Assembly: GCA_964610765.1 (NCBI GenBank)
Contig: CAZSWS010000042.1
Coordinates: 1-24,225 of the forward strand
DNA: 24,225 bases
Source: CAZSWS01 sp964610765
GTDB lineage: Bacteria; Bacteroidota; Bacteroidia; Bacteroidales; Tannerellaceae
Direction: 5' to 3'
The position numbers and the translations under genes were made by a program. Below, in pieces: positions 1-7,648 of the stretch. Within the stretch, counting starts at the first letter, position 1, and each line of letters opens with the position of its first letter. Below the pieces are notes generated by a model. It was not told the origin of the DNA. It searched no databases and saw only the letters and a list, made by a program, of their open reading frames with translations.

Positions 1-195
1 TCCGCTTGCCGTATAGCTTTTAAGTCCTGTGAAAACTTTTATAAATCCTTCTTGCAGCACATCTTCAGCTATCATTCGGTCTTTTACATAGCGTGCACAT
101 ACTGACATCATCAGCGGTGCATACGTTTCGTATAAAAGCTTTTGAGCAGTTGCATCCGATTGGATACATTTTTCTATCAATACTTCCTCATTCAT
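1..195 (-). CDS. ECF-type RNA polymerase sigma factor, N-terminal part (truncated by window edge)
   Basis: The minus strand reads from an ATG at 195-193 through 65 in-frame codons to the window edge, with no stop. The protein starts MNEEVLIEKCIQSD and contains AEDVLQEGFIKVF, the conserved core of sigma-70 region 2 (core RNA polymerase binding and -10 melting). The short leader before region 2, with no region 1, is typical of the ECF subfamily. Region 4 and any linked anti-sigma gene lie outside the window. It is divergent from the histidine kinase at 401, sharing a 205-nt intergenic region. An earlier ATG at about 202 runs into a stop in another frame, so 195 is the supported start. Family assignment is secure; the regulon cannot be told from sequence. 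Confidence 0.85.
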   Translation of the reverse strand, partial: MNEEVLIEKCIQSDATAQKLLYETYAPLMMSVCARYVKDRMIAEDVLQEGFIKVFTGLKSYTASG

Positions 196-400
196 GTATG
201 TTCATCTTAGTCCCCCACATCATGATGATGCGGTTGGGCAGATATCGTTGCGCAAAAATCGGTAATTAATGTTAAATAGCATGCTCTTTGTTCTTGTTTC
301 TTCACAAAGTGGCTTTTTGAGTCGATAATCATTCGTTTTGATGGGATAATAAAGATGCATAGTAGTCGTTTTATATACGGATGATTAGCGATATTTGTAA
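196..400. other. Divergent intergenic region between sigma factor and histidine kinase genes
   Basis: This is 205 nt between two divergent starts, with no ORF of substance. It holds a perfect 10-bp palindrome CATCATGATG at 218-227, about 20 nt upstream of the sigma-factor ATG, which could be an operator but may be chance. I found no exact TAnnTTTG box on either strand. The closest plus-strand match, GATATTTG at 390-397, sits too near the GTG at 401 to serve it, but could serve a later start. Confidence 0.4.
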
Positions 401-1591
401 GTGAAGGAAAAAAGTTTGTATAAATACATACCAATGAGCATACTGAAAGTCTCCGGACGACATATGAAATATTTGTTTGTAGTTGTTGCTATGCTGATAA
501 CACTTGTGTCTGTACTGGCTTCTAACCGAATCATACATGATTTGGCGCAAGAGGAGCGAGAGCGTATGGAGTTGTGGGCGCAAGCTACGGGCATGTTGAC
601 GGACGAGAATTCGGAGGCAAATATGAATTTGGTATTAAGTATATTAGAAATTAATAAAACCATTCCGGCCATACTTTGTAATGAGCGAGATAGTGTCATT
701 TCGTATGTGAATATGGAAGTGCCGGAAGTGGGGAGAGAGGCTTTTTTTCAGAAGAAGATAGCCAAGCTGAAAGCCAATAATTCTCCCATTGAGGTCGACT
801 TTAAGGATGGGTCTTATCAATATGTATATTATGACGATTCGATAACGCTCAAGCGTTTGTTATTATATCCGTATGTGCAACTATCGGTTGTGTTTGTTTT
901 TATACTGATTGCTTTTTTAGCTTTGTTGAGCACGAAAAAAGCCGAACAAAACAAGGTGTGGGTAGGTTTGTCTAAAGAAACGGCTCATCAGCTTGGAACG
1001 CCTATTTCTTCTTTGATAGCCTGGGTAGAGTTTTTGAAGATGAAAGAAGTAGATGATGAGTATATCGTTGAAATGAAGAAAGATGTAAACAGGTTGGAAG
1101 TCATTGCCGAGCGTTTTTCTAAGATTGGCTCTATTCCTGAACCGGAACCTTTAGAACTTATCCAGCTATTACAGTCATCATGGAAGTATTTAGAAAAGCG
1201 TATTTCTCCGCAAATTAAAGTAGAATTGCCGACTACTGAATTGCCGGTATATGTATGGATGAATGAATCGCTTTTTGCTTGGGTCATTGAGAATCTGACT
1301 AAAAATGCCGTAGATGCAATGGATGGGCATGGACTGTTGACCTTTCAGGTGACGTGTAAAGAAAAAAATGTGTACATAGATATTACAGACACAGGAAAGG
1401 GCATTCCAAAGTCTCAATTTAAATCGGTTTTTACTCCGGGATATACTACCAAAGAACGAGGCTGGGGGTTGGGGCTATCATTAGTGAAGCGCATTGTTGA
1501 ATCTTACCCGAAAGGGAAAATCTATGTTAAGTCGTCAGAGCCCGGAAAAGGAACTACTTTTCGCATCGAGTTGCAACGTGTGCCCGAGTAA
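401..1591 (+). CDS. Membrane-bound sensor histidine kinase
   Basis: 396 residues from a GTG at 401; in-frame ATGs at 434 (residue 12) and 464 (residue 22) are alternative starts. Predicted layout: TM1 about 23-41, a periplasmic sensor region of about 110 residues (42-152) that I do not recognise, TM2 about 153-175, then a cytoplasmic kinase core. The H-box is SKETAHQLGTPISSL with the phospho-acceptor His196; the N-box is WVIENLTKNAVDAM (around 294-307); G1 is DTGKGIP (330-336); G2 is GWGLGLSLVKRIVE (354-367). This is a complete HisKA plus HATPase_c transmitter. The HQLGTP form of the H-box is common in Bacteroidetes kinases. There is no receiver domain and no response regulator gene in the window, so its partner must be elsewhere. 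It is divergent from an ECF sigma gene and followed by an unrelated helicase 185 nt downstream. Confidence 0.9.
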   Translation: MKEKSLYKYIPMSILKVSGRHMKYLFVVVAMLITLVSVLASNRIIHDLAQEERERMELWAQATGMLTDENSEANMNLVLSILEINKTIPAILCNERDSVISYVNMEVPEVGREAFFQKKIAKLKANNSPIEVDFKDGSYQYVYYDDSITLKRLLLYPYVQLSVVFVFILIAFLALLSTKKAEQNKVWVGLSKETAHQLGTPISSLIAWVEFLKMKEVDDEYIVEMKKDVNRLEVIAERFSKIGSIPEPEPLELIQLLQSSWKYLEKRISPQIKVELPTTELPVYVWMNESLFAWVIENLTKNAVDAMDGHGLLTFQVTCKEKNVYIDITDTGKGIPKSQFKSVFTPGYTTKERGWGLGLSLVKRIVESYPKGKIYVKSSEPGKGTTFRIELQRVPE

Positions 1592-1776
1592 AGGTATAAG
1601 TGCAAAGTAGTGCCCTCAAAAGTGGGTTCGATTGCGAGTGAAAATCAAAGATAGGTGAAGGGGTGATGTGAAAGACGGATGTTTGTGGTCGTTCCGACTG
1701 GCATAAATAATTTCACACAGACTTAAACACTTGTTTGTAAAACCAATGAAACTTTTTGCGTAGTTTTGCTACTGTT
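1592..1776. other. Intergenic region between kinase and helicase genes
   Basis: 185 nt with no convincing ORF. I see no clear intrinsic terminator for the kinase gene. Its only recognisable element is the -7-like promoter box just before the helicase ATG, listed separately. Confidence 0.4.
1734..1768 (+). promoter_or_regulatory. Putative Bacteroides promoter for the helicase gene
   Basis: TAGTTTTG at 1761-1768 is an exact match to the Bacteroides -7 consensus TAnnTTTG. A TTTG at 1734-1737 is a possible -33 element, but the spacer is 23 nt against the usual 19-21. Transcription would start only a few bases before the ATG at 1777, giving an almost leaderless mRNA. The -7 box is seen; its function is inferred. 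Confidence 0.45.
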
Positions 1777-3795
1777 ATGGAGCATGAACTAGAAGAGATA
1801 AAAATAGATTTAGATAATCCGGAGTTTCAGCAGCTGTTGAAACTGATTAACTATACGCGCCAATCGGTATTCCTTACAGGAAAAGCCGGATCGGGCAAAT
1901 CTACCTTCATGCGTTATATCTGTTCGCAAACGAAGAAAAAACATGTTGTGCTGGCCCCTACGGGTATTGCTGCTATCAATGCCGGAGGTGTTACGCTGCA
2001 TTCTTTCTTCAAACTCCCATTTCGTCCTTTGTTGCCTGACGACCCCGATTTGAGTATGCAAAGGGGGCGTATCTATGAGTTTCTTCGATATACCAAAAAA
2101 CATCGTGCCCTTATTCGCGATTTAGAATTGATTATCATTGATGAAATATCAATGGTTCGAGCAGATATTATTGATGCAATCGACCGGATACTGCGTATTT
2201 TTTCGGGCAATACACGGTTGCCATTTGGAGGGAAGCAACTGTTGTTTGTGGGTGATATATATCAGCTGGAGCCGGTTGTTCCCACAGAAGAAAAAGAAAT
2301 ATTATCACGTTTTTATGCTTCTCCCTTTTTCTTTTCTGCACAAGTGTTCAGTCAAATAAATCTAGTGCCCATAGAGCTGCAACAGAGCTATCGGCAAACA
2401 GACTTAGCCTTTGTGCGATTGTTGGATAGTATTCGAGATAATAGCCTGGGAAAAAAAGAATTATCTCTTTTGAACACACGTGTATTTCCTGATTTTGAAC
2501 CTTCTAAAGATGATTTATTCATCACCATTGCTACACACCGCTTGCAGGTAGACCATATCAATGAAAAGCATCTGAGCGAATTGAAAGGAGATGAATATGA
2601 GTTTGTGGGAGTTGTATCGGGCGATTTTCCTGAATCGTCTTTGCCTACTTCTTTGAGCTTGGTATTGAAAGAACATGCGCAAGTAATGTTTATTGATAAT
2701 GATCCGGAGCGTCGGTGGGTGAATGGCAGTATTGGGAAAATATCAGGCATTGATGAGCATCATCAATTGTTTGTGACCTTGGATAATGGGTTTGAGTATT
2801 TGGTTGAGCCAACTACTTGGCGCAACTATAAGTATTCGTACAATGAAAAAGAAAAACGGGTAGAGGAGGAGATAGTCGGCACTTTCGAGCAATTACCCAT
2901 CCGGCTGGCTTGGGCTATAACGGTGCATAAAAGTCAAGGATTGACTTTTGATCGTGCCATTGTTGACCTATCTAAAGGTGTCTTTGCCGGAGGACAGGCC
3001 TATGTGGCTTTGAGTCGCTCCACTTCTTTGTCCGGTTTGGTGCTGCGTGCACCATTGCACTTTTCAGATGTTTTTATCCGAAAAGAAATCGTTGCTTTCA
3101 GCAAATTATTTAATAATCCTCAGCTGATAGAGAATAGTTTTTTACAGGCTGAGGCAGATGATTTATATGTGCAGGCTGCTCATAACTTTGAACAGGGAAA
3201 TATGGCTGAGGCTGTGGAAGCCTTTACGCAGGCTGTACATAAACGAAATGATTTGGATAAAGAATTGGTGAAACGCTTACTGCGCATGAAATTGCGTAAA
3301 ATTAATCGTTTGGAAGAGTCCCTGAAAGAAGAAAAAGCTAAGCGAACCAAACTGGGGCAGTCTTTGAGAAAATATGCCGAAGAATATTACTACATGGGTA
3401 ATGAATGTGTGACACAGGCGCACGATCTTGGTGCAGCTTTACGTTCCTTCGATAAAGCACTAGAGCTAGACCCCACCTATGTAGATGCATGGGTGAGGAA
3501 AGGGGTAACATTGATTGACTTAGGCGAGCTTTACGATGCACAGAAAGCTTTAAATAAAGCCGCACAATTGAGCCCGATGTCTTTCAAAGCTTATTATAAC
3601 CGGGGTAAGCTTCATTTATTGATGAAGTATTATGAAGAGGCTATATCTGATTTACTTCGTGCTTTGAAAATTAAGTCAGAGCATGCGGCTACTCACGATT
3701 ATTTAGCTGAGGCATATATAGCTACAGGCGAAGAAGATTTGTCTGAAAAGCATCGTGAAATAGCTATGCGCATCCGTATGAAGCGTTCGTCATAG
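1777..3795 (+). CDS. PIF1-like superfamily 1 DNA helicase with C-terminal coiled coil and TPR repeats
   Basis: 672 residues from ATG 1777. An in-frame TTG at 1756 would add 7 residues but overlaps the promoter-like box, so I prefer the ATG. SF1B helicase motifs appear in order: Walker A GKAGSGKST (about 35-43), Walker B LIIIDEISMV (about 118-127), motif III GDIYQLEPV (about 159-167), AITVHKSQG (about 380-388) and YVALSRS (about 409-415). This is the PIF1/RecD2-like arrangement expected of an ATP-driven 5'-3' helicase. After the helicase comes a charged helix (about 495-530, rich in K, E and R), probably a coiled coil, and then about three TPR units (about 535-655, with ALRSFDKALELDP and the following repeats). 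The TPRs suggest a protein-partner docking arm. It stands alone between unrelated genes. The family call is firm; the biological role (repair, replication fork or R-loop handling) is not shown. Confidence 0.9.
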   Translation: MEHELEEIKIDLDNPEFQQLLKLINYTRQSVFLTGKAGSGKSTFMRYICSQTKKKHVVLAPTGIAAINAGGVTLHSFFKLPFRPLLPDDPDLSMQRGRIYEFLRYTKKHRALIRDLELIIIDEISMVRADIIDAIDRILRIFSGNTRLPFGGKQLLFVGDIYQLEPVVPTEEKEILSRFYASPFFFSAQVFSQINLVPIELQQSYRQTDLAFVRLLDSIRDNSLGKKELSLLNTRVFPDFEPSKDDLFITIATHRLQVDHINEKHLSELKGDEYEFVGVVSGDFPESSLPTSLSLVLKEHAQVMFIDNDPERRWVNGSIGKISGIDEHHQLFVTLDNGFEYLVEPTTWRNYKYSYNEKEKRVEEEIVGTFEQLPIRLAWAITVHKSQGLTFDRAIVDLSKGVFAGGQAYVALSRSTSLSGLVLRAPLHFSDVFIRKEIVAFSKLFNNPQLIENSFLQAEADDLYVQAAHNFEQGNMAEAVEAFTQAVHKRNDLDKELVKRLLRMKLRKINRLEESLKEEKAKRTKLGQSLRKYAEEYYYMGNECVTQAHDLGAALRSFDKALELDPTYVDAWVRKGVTLIDLGELYDAQKALNKAAQLSPMSFKAYYNRGKLHLLMKYYEEAISDLLRALKIKSEHAATHDYLAEAYIATGEEDLSEKHREIAMRIRMKRSS

Positions 3796-3849
3796 GATGC
3801 AGTCATAGCTTTCTTCTTTCTTAGCTTCGCTTATTTGGAAATAATTGTT

Positions 3850-4710
3850 TTATAGTTCGATGGTAGCGAATACCGGACAATGGTCAGATGGGTATAATTC
3901 ACCTACTGATTCGGCTAGTACAGCGTGTTTCTTGACGGTAATATTTCCTTTGATGAAGATATAGTCAATAATAGACCGTTTATTAAGTGGCGAGCGACCA
4001 AAATTATGGAAACTCCATTCAGGACCGTAGACTAAGTCTGAAACAGTACGAGAATCTATTAAATGTGCCGGGTCGGATGGGTTGATTAATACTTGGATAG
4101 GGTCTTCCTCTTTAGTCGCATTAAAGTCGCCGGTAACGATGATAGGTAATCCATCTGCCAGCTCAGTAACTTTCTTTAAAACCAGTTTAGCCCCTTCGTG
4201 TCTGGCTTCTTTACCCATGTGATCCAAGTGTGTGTTGAAGAAAAAGAGTTTCTTCTTACTCTTTTTGTCTTGTAAGATAGCCCAGGTAGCCACACGCTCG
4301 CAAGCAGCATCCCATCCCTTAACTCCAACTTGATCGGGGTTCTCAGCTAACCAAAAATCGCCACTTTTGATTACTTTAAAGCGGTCTTTATTATAGAATA
4401 TTGGTGCATATTCTCCTTTTGTTTTTCCATCGGCACGACCAACGCCCACGTAATCAAAATTGGGGAGACGATCCAGAAAATCGGTCAGCTGTTCATGTAA
4501 AACTTCTTGTGCACCAAATATATCCGTATCGTAAAATTTAACAAGATTCGCAGCTAAATCCTTGCGGTAAGTCCACTGATTATCACCATCTACGGTGGTG
4601 TTCAAGCGTATGTTGAACGACATGACATTGATTGATTGCTTCCCTTTGGCATATGTGGGTAAGGCAATACATAGTGACATCAAAAGTGAAAGAAGTACAG
4701 TTTTTTTCAT
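3850..4710 (-). CDS. Secreted endonuclease/exonuclease/phosphatase (EEP) family hydrolase
   Basis: 286 residues from ATG 4710. An upstream in-frame ATG at 4740 would add 10 residues ahead of the signal peptide, so 4710 is preferred. Residues 1-21 (MKKTVLLSLLMSLCIALPTYA) form a classic signal peptide; no lipobox is evident, so the product is probably periplasmic or secreted. EEP-fold residues are all present: N33 in MSFNIRLN, E69 in GAQEVL, H161 in NTHLDH, D195/N197 in TGDFNAT, D249 in DYIFIKG, and D276/H277 in PSDHCPV. These build a Mg2+-dependent phosphoesterase site. Substrate cannot be read from the sequence: nucleic acid, phospholipid head group and sugar phosphate are all cleaved by family members. 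It is convergent with the helicase gene (54 nt apart) and lies downstream of the LysE gene on the same strand, probably with its own promoter. Confidence 0.9.
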   Translation of the reverse strand: MKKTVLLSLLMSLCIALPTYAKGKQSINVMSFNIRLNTTVDGDNQWTYRKDLAANLVKFYDTDIFGAQEVLHEQLTDFLDRLPNFDYVGVGRADGKTKGEYAPIFYNKDRFKVIKSGDFWLAENPDQVGVKGWDAACERVATWAILQDKKSKKKLFFFNTHLDHMGKEARHEGAKLVLKKVTELADGLPIIVTGDFNATKEEDPIQVLINPSDPAHLIDSRTVSDLVYGPEWSFHNFGRSPLNKRSIIDYIFIKGNITVKKHAVLAESVGELYPSDHCPVFATIEL

Positions 4711-4930
4711 TATAGGTTGATTGTTTGTGTGAATAATCAAAGAAAATGGGTGTGCAGCAAGATGGTTAGTGTTGCATTTTCAATGGCTTAGTAAGCCTTG
4801 ATTCGTGTTTCCCTTTATACAAAAATACCAATAACTTCCTTTTTTAAGGGTGTTTTTTACTTTTTTATGATTTGAGCTGGTTTGGTTAACCATAATTGTA
4901 GCATCTCTTTTATTGCTATCTATGAACTTA
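4711..4930. other. Intergenic region upstream of the EEP hydrolase gene
   Basis: 220 AT-rich nt. On the minus strand TATTTTTG at 4827-4820 matches the -7 consensus TAnnTTTG, with no clear TTTG at the -33 distance; it would give a leader of about 100 nt. A small hairpin-forming sequence (GGCTTA-N-TAAGCC, 4785-4797) has no following T-tract on either strand, so I do not call it a terminator. Confidence 0.35.
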
Positions 4931-5590
4931 TTAAAACCCAATTTTCATCAGAGGGATTTTCAAATAATGAGAGAGTACGACCGATAATACTCCTATAACC
5001 CCTAGCGTTATAATAACGGATCCGACCACCTTGTTGAGCAAGCCTAAGCCGCGAACATTAAACCATCGTTTGAGTTTGGAAACAATATAGGTGACCCCAT
5101 ACCACCAGAATAAAGCACCGGCACAGATGCCTAATAGACCGGAAGCTATCATGCCAAATGTGTAGTCGGTAGGAATGAAGCGGAAACGTGCGAAGAGGGC
5201 AATGAAGAGGAAAACAATCAATGCATTGCTGAGTGTTAGTAGAAAAGCGGTGATAAAGTCGTGTGTATAAGTCGTTTTGACGTCTTTGTGCTTTTTGAGA
5301 TTTCGCACGGGGTTGGAGCGGAAAGTGTACATACCGAAGATAGCAACTACTATACTTCCAATGAATTGAATAGGTTCTTGATAGCTTTGAATAAAGGCTA
5401 AAGTCATTCCCATACCTAAACTGGTAATGCCTGCGTATATCAGGTCAGACATGGCTGCTCCTAAACCTGTAACAAAACCGTTCCATCTGCCTTTGTTGAG
5501 TGTGCGCTGAATGCACAGCATTCCAATAGGCCCCATGGGCGAAGAAACTATTATGCCAATAACAACACCTTTAAAAAATAAACCAATCAT
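4931..5590 (-). CDS. LysE/RhtB family membrane exporter
   Basis: 219 residues, strongly hydrophobic, with about six predicted membrane segments (roughly 1-24, 38-60, 70-90, 112-136, 143-168, 187-212). The N-terminus carries SSPMGPIG (16-23), the PMGP signature of LysE-type amino-acid and metabolite exporters, followed by the usual GxxxG-rich first helices. The charged loop around residues 93-107 (NPVRNLKKHKDVKTT) fits the cytoplasmic loop between TM3 and TM4. Substrate is unknown; the family exports basic amino acids, homoserine/threonine and others. It is a single gene: an intrinsic terminator for the upstream dcw operon lies between it and that operon, and it has a good promoter match just upstream. 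Confidence 0.88.
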   Translation of the reverse strand: MIGLFFKGVVIGIIVSSPMGPIGMLCIQRTLNKGRWNGFVTGLGAAMSDLIYAGITSLGMGMTLAFIQSYQEPIQFIGSIVVAIFGMYTFRSNPVRNLKKHKDVKTTYTHDFITAFLLTLSNALIVFLFIALFARFRFIPTDYTFGMIASGLLGICAGALFWWYGVTYIVSKLKRWFNVRGLGLLNKVVGSVIITLGVIGVLSVVLSHYLKIPLMKIGF

Positions 5591-5624
5591 GCTTGTTTTA
5601 CCTATCCGCTATTAGTTTGGTCTG

Positions 5625-5632
5625 CAAATATA
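5625..5632 (-). promoter_or_regulatory. Putative -7 promoter box for the LysE-family gene
   Basis: Read on the minus strand this is TATATTTG, an exact TAnnTTTG match, about 35 nt upstream of the ATG at 5590. The -33 region (about 5652-5656) reads TTTTTT on the minus strand rather than TTTG, so only the -7 half is strong. Confidence 0.5.
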
Positions 5633-5722
5633 CAACCTACTTTTCTAAGTAAAAAATCACTTGTTTAGGTTTGTTAATTAACGACTTTGGCTTGTCTTAT
5701 ACCTTTAGTCGCTTGATAACTA

Positions 5723-5752
5723 CAAAAAAGCACCACCGGTTAGGTAGTGCTT
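5723..5752 (-). terminator. Rho-independent terminator closing the dcw operon
   Basis: On the minus strand a 10-bp stem (arms 5752-5743 and 5737-5728, one G-U wobble) with a 5-nt loop TAACC is followed at once by six T residues (5729-5724, overlapping the end of the stem). It starts about 40 nt after the stop of the GatB/YqeY gene. No T-tract follows it on the plus strand, so it acts on minus-strand transcripts only. Confidence 0.85.
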
Positions 5753-5792
5753 GTGTATTTATTATGTTGTTTGATTTTCAGACAATAGCTGC

Positions 5793-6248
5793 CTACATGG
5801 AGGATAGAAGCTGTTTGACCGTTTCTGATATAGCCCGACCTTCTGCCTTGCCGGATAGTGCTTTTGTGGCCATCCCCATTACTTTACCCATATCTTTCGG
5901 GCTGTTCGCACCTACTTGTGTAATGATTTCTTTGAGTGCTTTCACCAACTCTTCTTGACTGAGCTGTGCGGGCAGATAGACTTCTAACACTTTTACTTGA
6001 GCATTTTCTTCTGCAGCCAGCTCCGGACGATTCTGCTCCTGATAGATTTGGGCGGAGTCTTTTCCTTGTTTTACCAGCTTTTGAATAATCTTTTGAGCAT
6101 CTGCATCTGTTAGTTGATCGTTAGCACCGGGAGCGGTTTTAGCTTCCAGGAACATTTTTTTTACGTTCCGCAGGGCTTCTAGTTTAACTTTGTCTTTGGC
6201 TAGCATAGCGGCTTTTATGTCGCTGCTTATTTGATCAAATAAATCCAT
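5793..6248 (-). CDS. GatB/YqeY domain protein, last gene of the dcw operon
   Basis: 151 residues, the usual YqeY length. It begins MDLFDQISSDIKAAMLAKD and has the family features: KVKLEALRNVKKMF (21-34), the helical segment with AQIYQEQNRPELA, then VLEVYLPAQLSQEEL and NSPKDMGKVMG near the C-terminus. The domain is the tRNA-binding tail of GatB-type amidotransferases occurring alone; the role of the free-standing form is poorly defined, and no amidase or kinase domain is present. It starts 12 nt after the ftsZ stop and is followed by the operon terminator, so it is very likely co-transcribed with the division genes. A functional tie to division is suggested only by this position. Confidence 0.9.
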   Translation of the reverse strand: MDLFDQISSDIKAAMLAKDKVKLEALRNVKKMFLEAKTAPGANDQLTDADAQKIIQKLVKQGKDSAQIYQEQNRPELAAEENAQVKVLEVYLPAQLSQEELVKALKEIITQVGANSPKDMGKVMGMATKALSGKAEGRAISETVKQLLSSM

Positions 6249-6260
6249 GGTATTATTTTT

Positions 6261-7640
6261 TTACATAAAACTAATTCTCTTGTTTCCCTTGGGAGGCTCT
6301 TCCGTCTGTGTTTGTCCCGTGCTTTCTGGTTGCACATGTGTGCTAGGTGCAGGCTGTGATGATGGCTCCCCAAATACTTTAGCTCGTACTCTGGCAAGTA
6401 TCTTAGGGTCTCTGTTGTAAGTAGGATTCTCCTCAATGATAGAAATAATGCTGTCGTCGTCCAATTCTTCTACAGAAAGAATGGCATAGTTTGAACGAGG
6501 GGTTCGTCTGATTTGTTTATCCAGGTTGTAGTACTTTTTCATCAGATCTTCCCGAGCCTGCTCTCTACGTTGCCGCTCTTCTTCCTGACGTATTTCCTCT
6601 TCGGTCATGGCAACAAACTCCCGCTGGTGCTTTTGAGCTATCTGAGGAATGTCGTCAACACCAAATCCGGTGGCGATTAATGTAATCTTCACTTGTTCTC
6701 CCAGCGTTTCATCAGCTGCTGTTCCCCAAATTACCTCAATGTCTCTGCCAAATTTCTCCATGAACTCGTTGATATAGTTCATTTCTTCAATCAATAGTTC
6801 AGACTCTTTGCTGAAAGAAATATTGAAGAGGATTTTTTTAGCATTAAATATATCGTTATTGTTAAGCAAAGGTGAGTTTAGCGCATCATCAATGGCTTTT
6901 TGCACACGCCCTTCTCCTTCTCCGAATCCATTACTCATCAAGGCTACCCCTCCATTGCTCATGGTAGTATGTACATCAGCAAAGTCCAGGTTGATAATTC
7001 CGGGAAGGGTGATGATTTCGGCAATACTTTTAGCAGCAATAGTCAGTGTGTCGTCTGCCTTTCCAAAAGCATTGGTTATGGTGAGGTTGGAGTATATTTC
7101 GAACAAGCGTTCATTGTTGATTACCAATAATGCATCTACGTTTTTAGCAATTTCTTCCACTCCGGTCAGTGCTTGAATAATTTTGGGTTCACCTTCAAAC
7201 ATAAACGGAATAGTTACGATGCCCACGGTCAGTATGCCTAAGTCTTTAGCGATGCGTGCTATGACCGGTGCAGCACCTGTACCGGTTCCCCCACCCATTC
7301 CGGCAGTGATGAATACCATTTTAGTGCCATCACTTAAGAGTTCTTTAATTTCTTCACCGCTTTCTTCGGCAGCCATCTTGGCGCGTTCAGGCTTGTTGCC
7401 TGCTCCTAATCCTTGTGTGATTTGCCTGCCTAGCGTAAGCTTAACAGGTACGTCAGATCTGCTTAAGGCCTGATTGTCGGTGTTGCACAATACGAATGTT
7501 ACATCGTGAATACCCTCTTGGTACATGTGCGTAACGGCATTACCTCCGCCACCTCCCACGCCGATTACTTTAATAATTTTCGGGCTATCTGTTGGAATGT
7601 CAAATCTGAAACTAGTATCATTCATAGTTGTATCTTGCAT
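6261..7640 (-). CDS. ftsZ: Cell division protein FtsZ
   Basis: 459 residues from ATG 7640, with a second ATG at 7625 also possible. FtsZ is the tubulin-like GTPase that forms the cytokinetic ring. The nucleotide-binding GVGGGGGNAV is at 27-36, the tubulin signature GGGTGTG at 116-122, and the T7 synergy loop NLDFADV at 217-223 supplies catalytic Asp residues to the neighbouring subunit. The globular core ends near residue 328. It is followed by a long charged linker (about 335-450, E/Q/R-rich then P/Q/T-rich), and the chain ends KGNKRISFM. This short basic tail takes the place of the acidic/hydrophobic tail that binds FtsA in Proteobacteria. It follows ftsA after 8 nt and precedes the GatB/YqeY gene, as in other Bacteroidales. 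Identity is certain. Confidence 0.98.
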   Translation of the reverse strand: MQDTTMNDTSFRFDIPTDSPKIIKVIGVGGGGGNAVTHMYQEGIHDVTFVLCNTDNQALSRSDVPVKLTLGRQITQGLGAGNKPERAKMAAEESGEEIKELLSDGTKMVFITAGMGGGTGTGAAPVIARIAKDLGILTVGIVTIPFMFEGEPKIIQALTGVEEIAKNVDALLVINNERLFEIYSNLTITNAFGKADDTLTIAAKSIAEIITLPGIINLDFADVHTTMSNGGVALMSNGFGEGEGRVQKAIDDALNSPLLNNNDIFNAKKILFNISFSKESELLIEEMNYINEFMEKFGRDIEVIWGTAADETLGEQVKITLIATGFGVDDIPQIAQKHQREFVAMTEEEIRQEEERQRREQAREDLMKKYYNLDKQIRRTPRSNYAILSVEELDDDSIISIIEENPTYNRDPKILARVRAKVFGEPSSQPAPSTHVQPESTGQTQTEEPPKGNKRISFM

Positions 7641-7648
7641 GAGTTTTA

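Noticed and set aside
390..397. GATATTTG as promoter of the histidine kinase
   Set aside because: One mismatch in the key TA, no -33 element, and it abuts the GTG start; it would work only if translation starts at 434 or 464.
1756..1776. TTG start for the helicase
   Set aside because: It overlaps the -7-like box, and the ATG at 1777 gives a full-length helicase.
4785..4797. Hairpin GGCTTA-N-TAAGCC as a terminator for the LysE-family gene
   Set aside because: Short stem with almost no loop and no T-tract on either strand.
6808..7473. Long open frames antisense to ftsZ
   Set aside because: They are shadows of the conserved ftsZ coding frame with no recognisable protein features or starts of their own.
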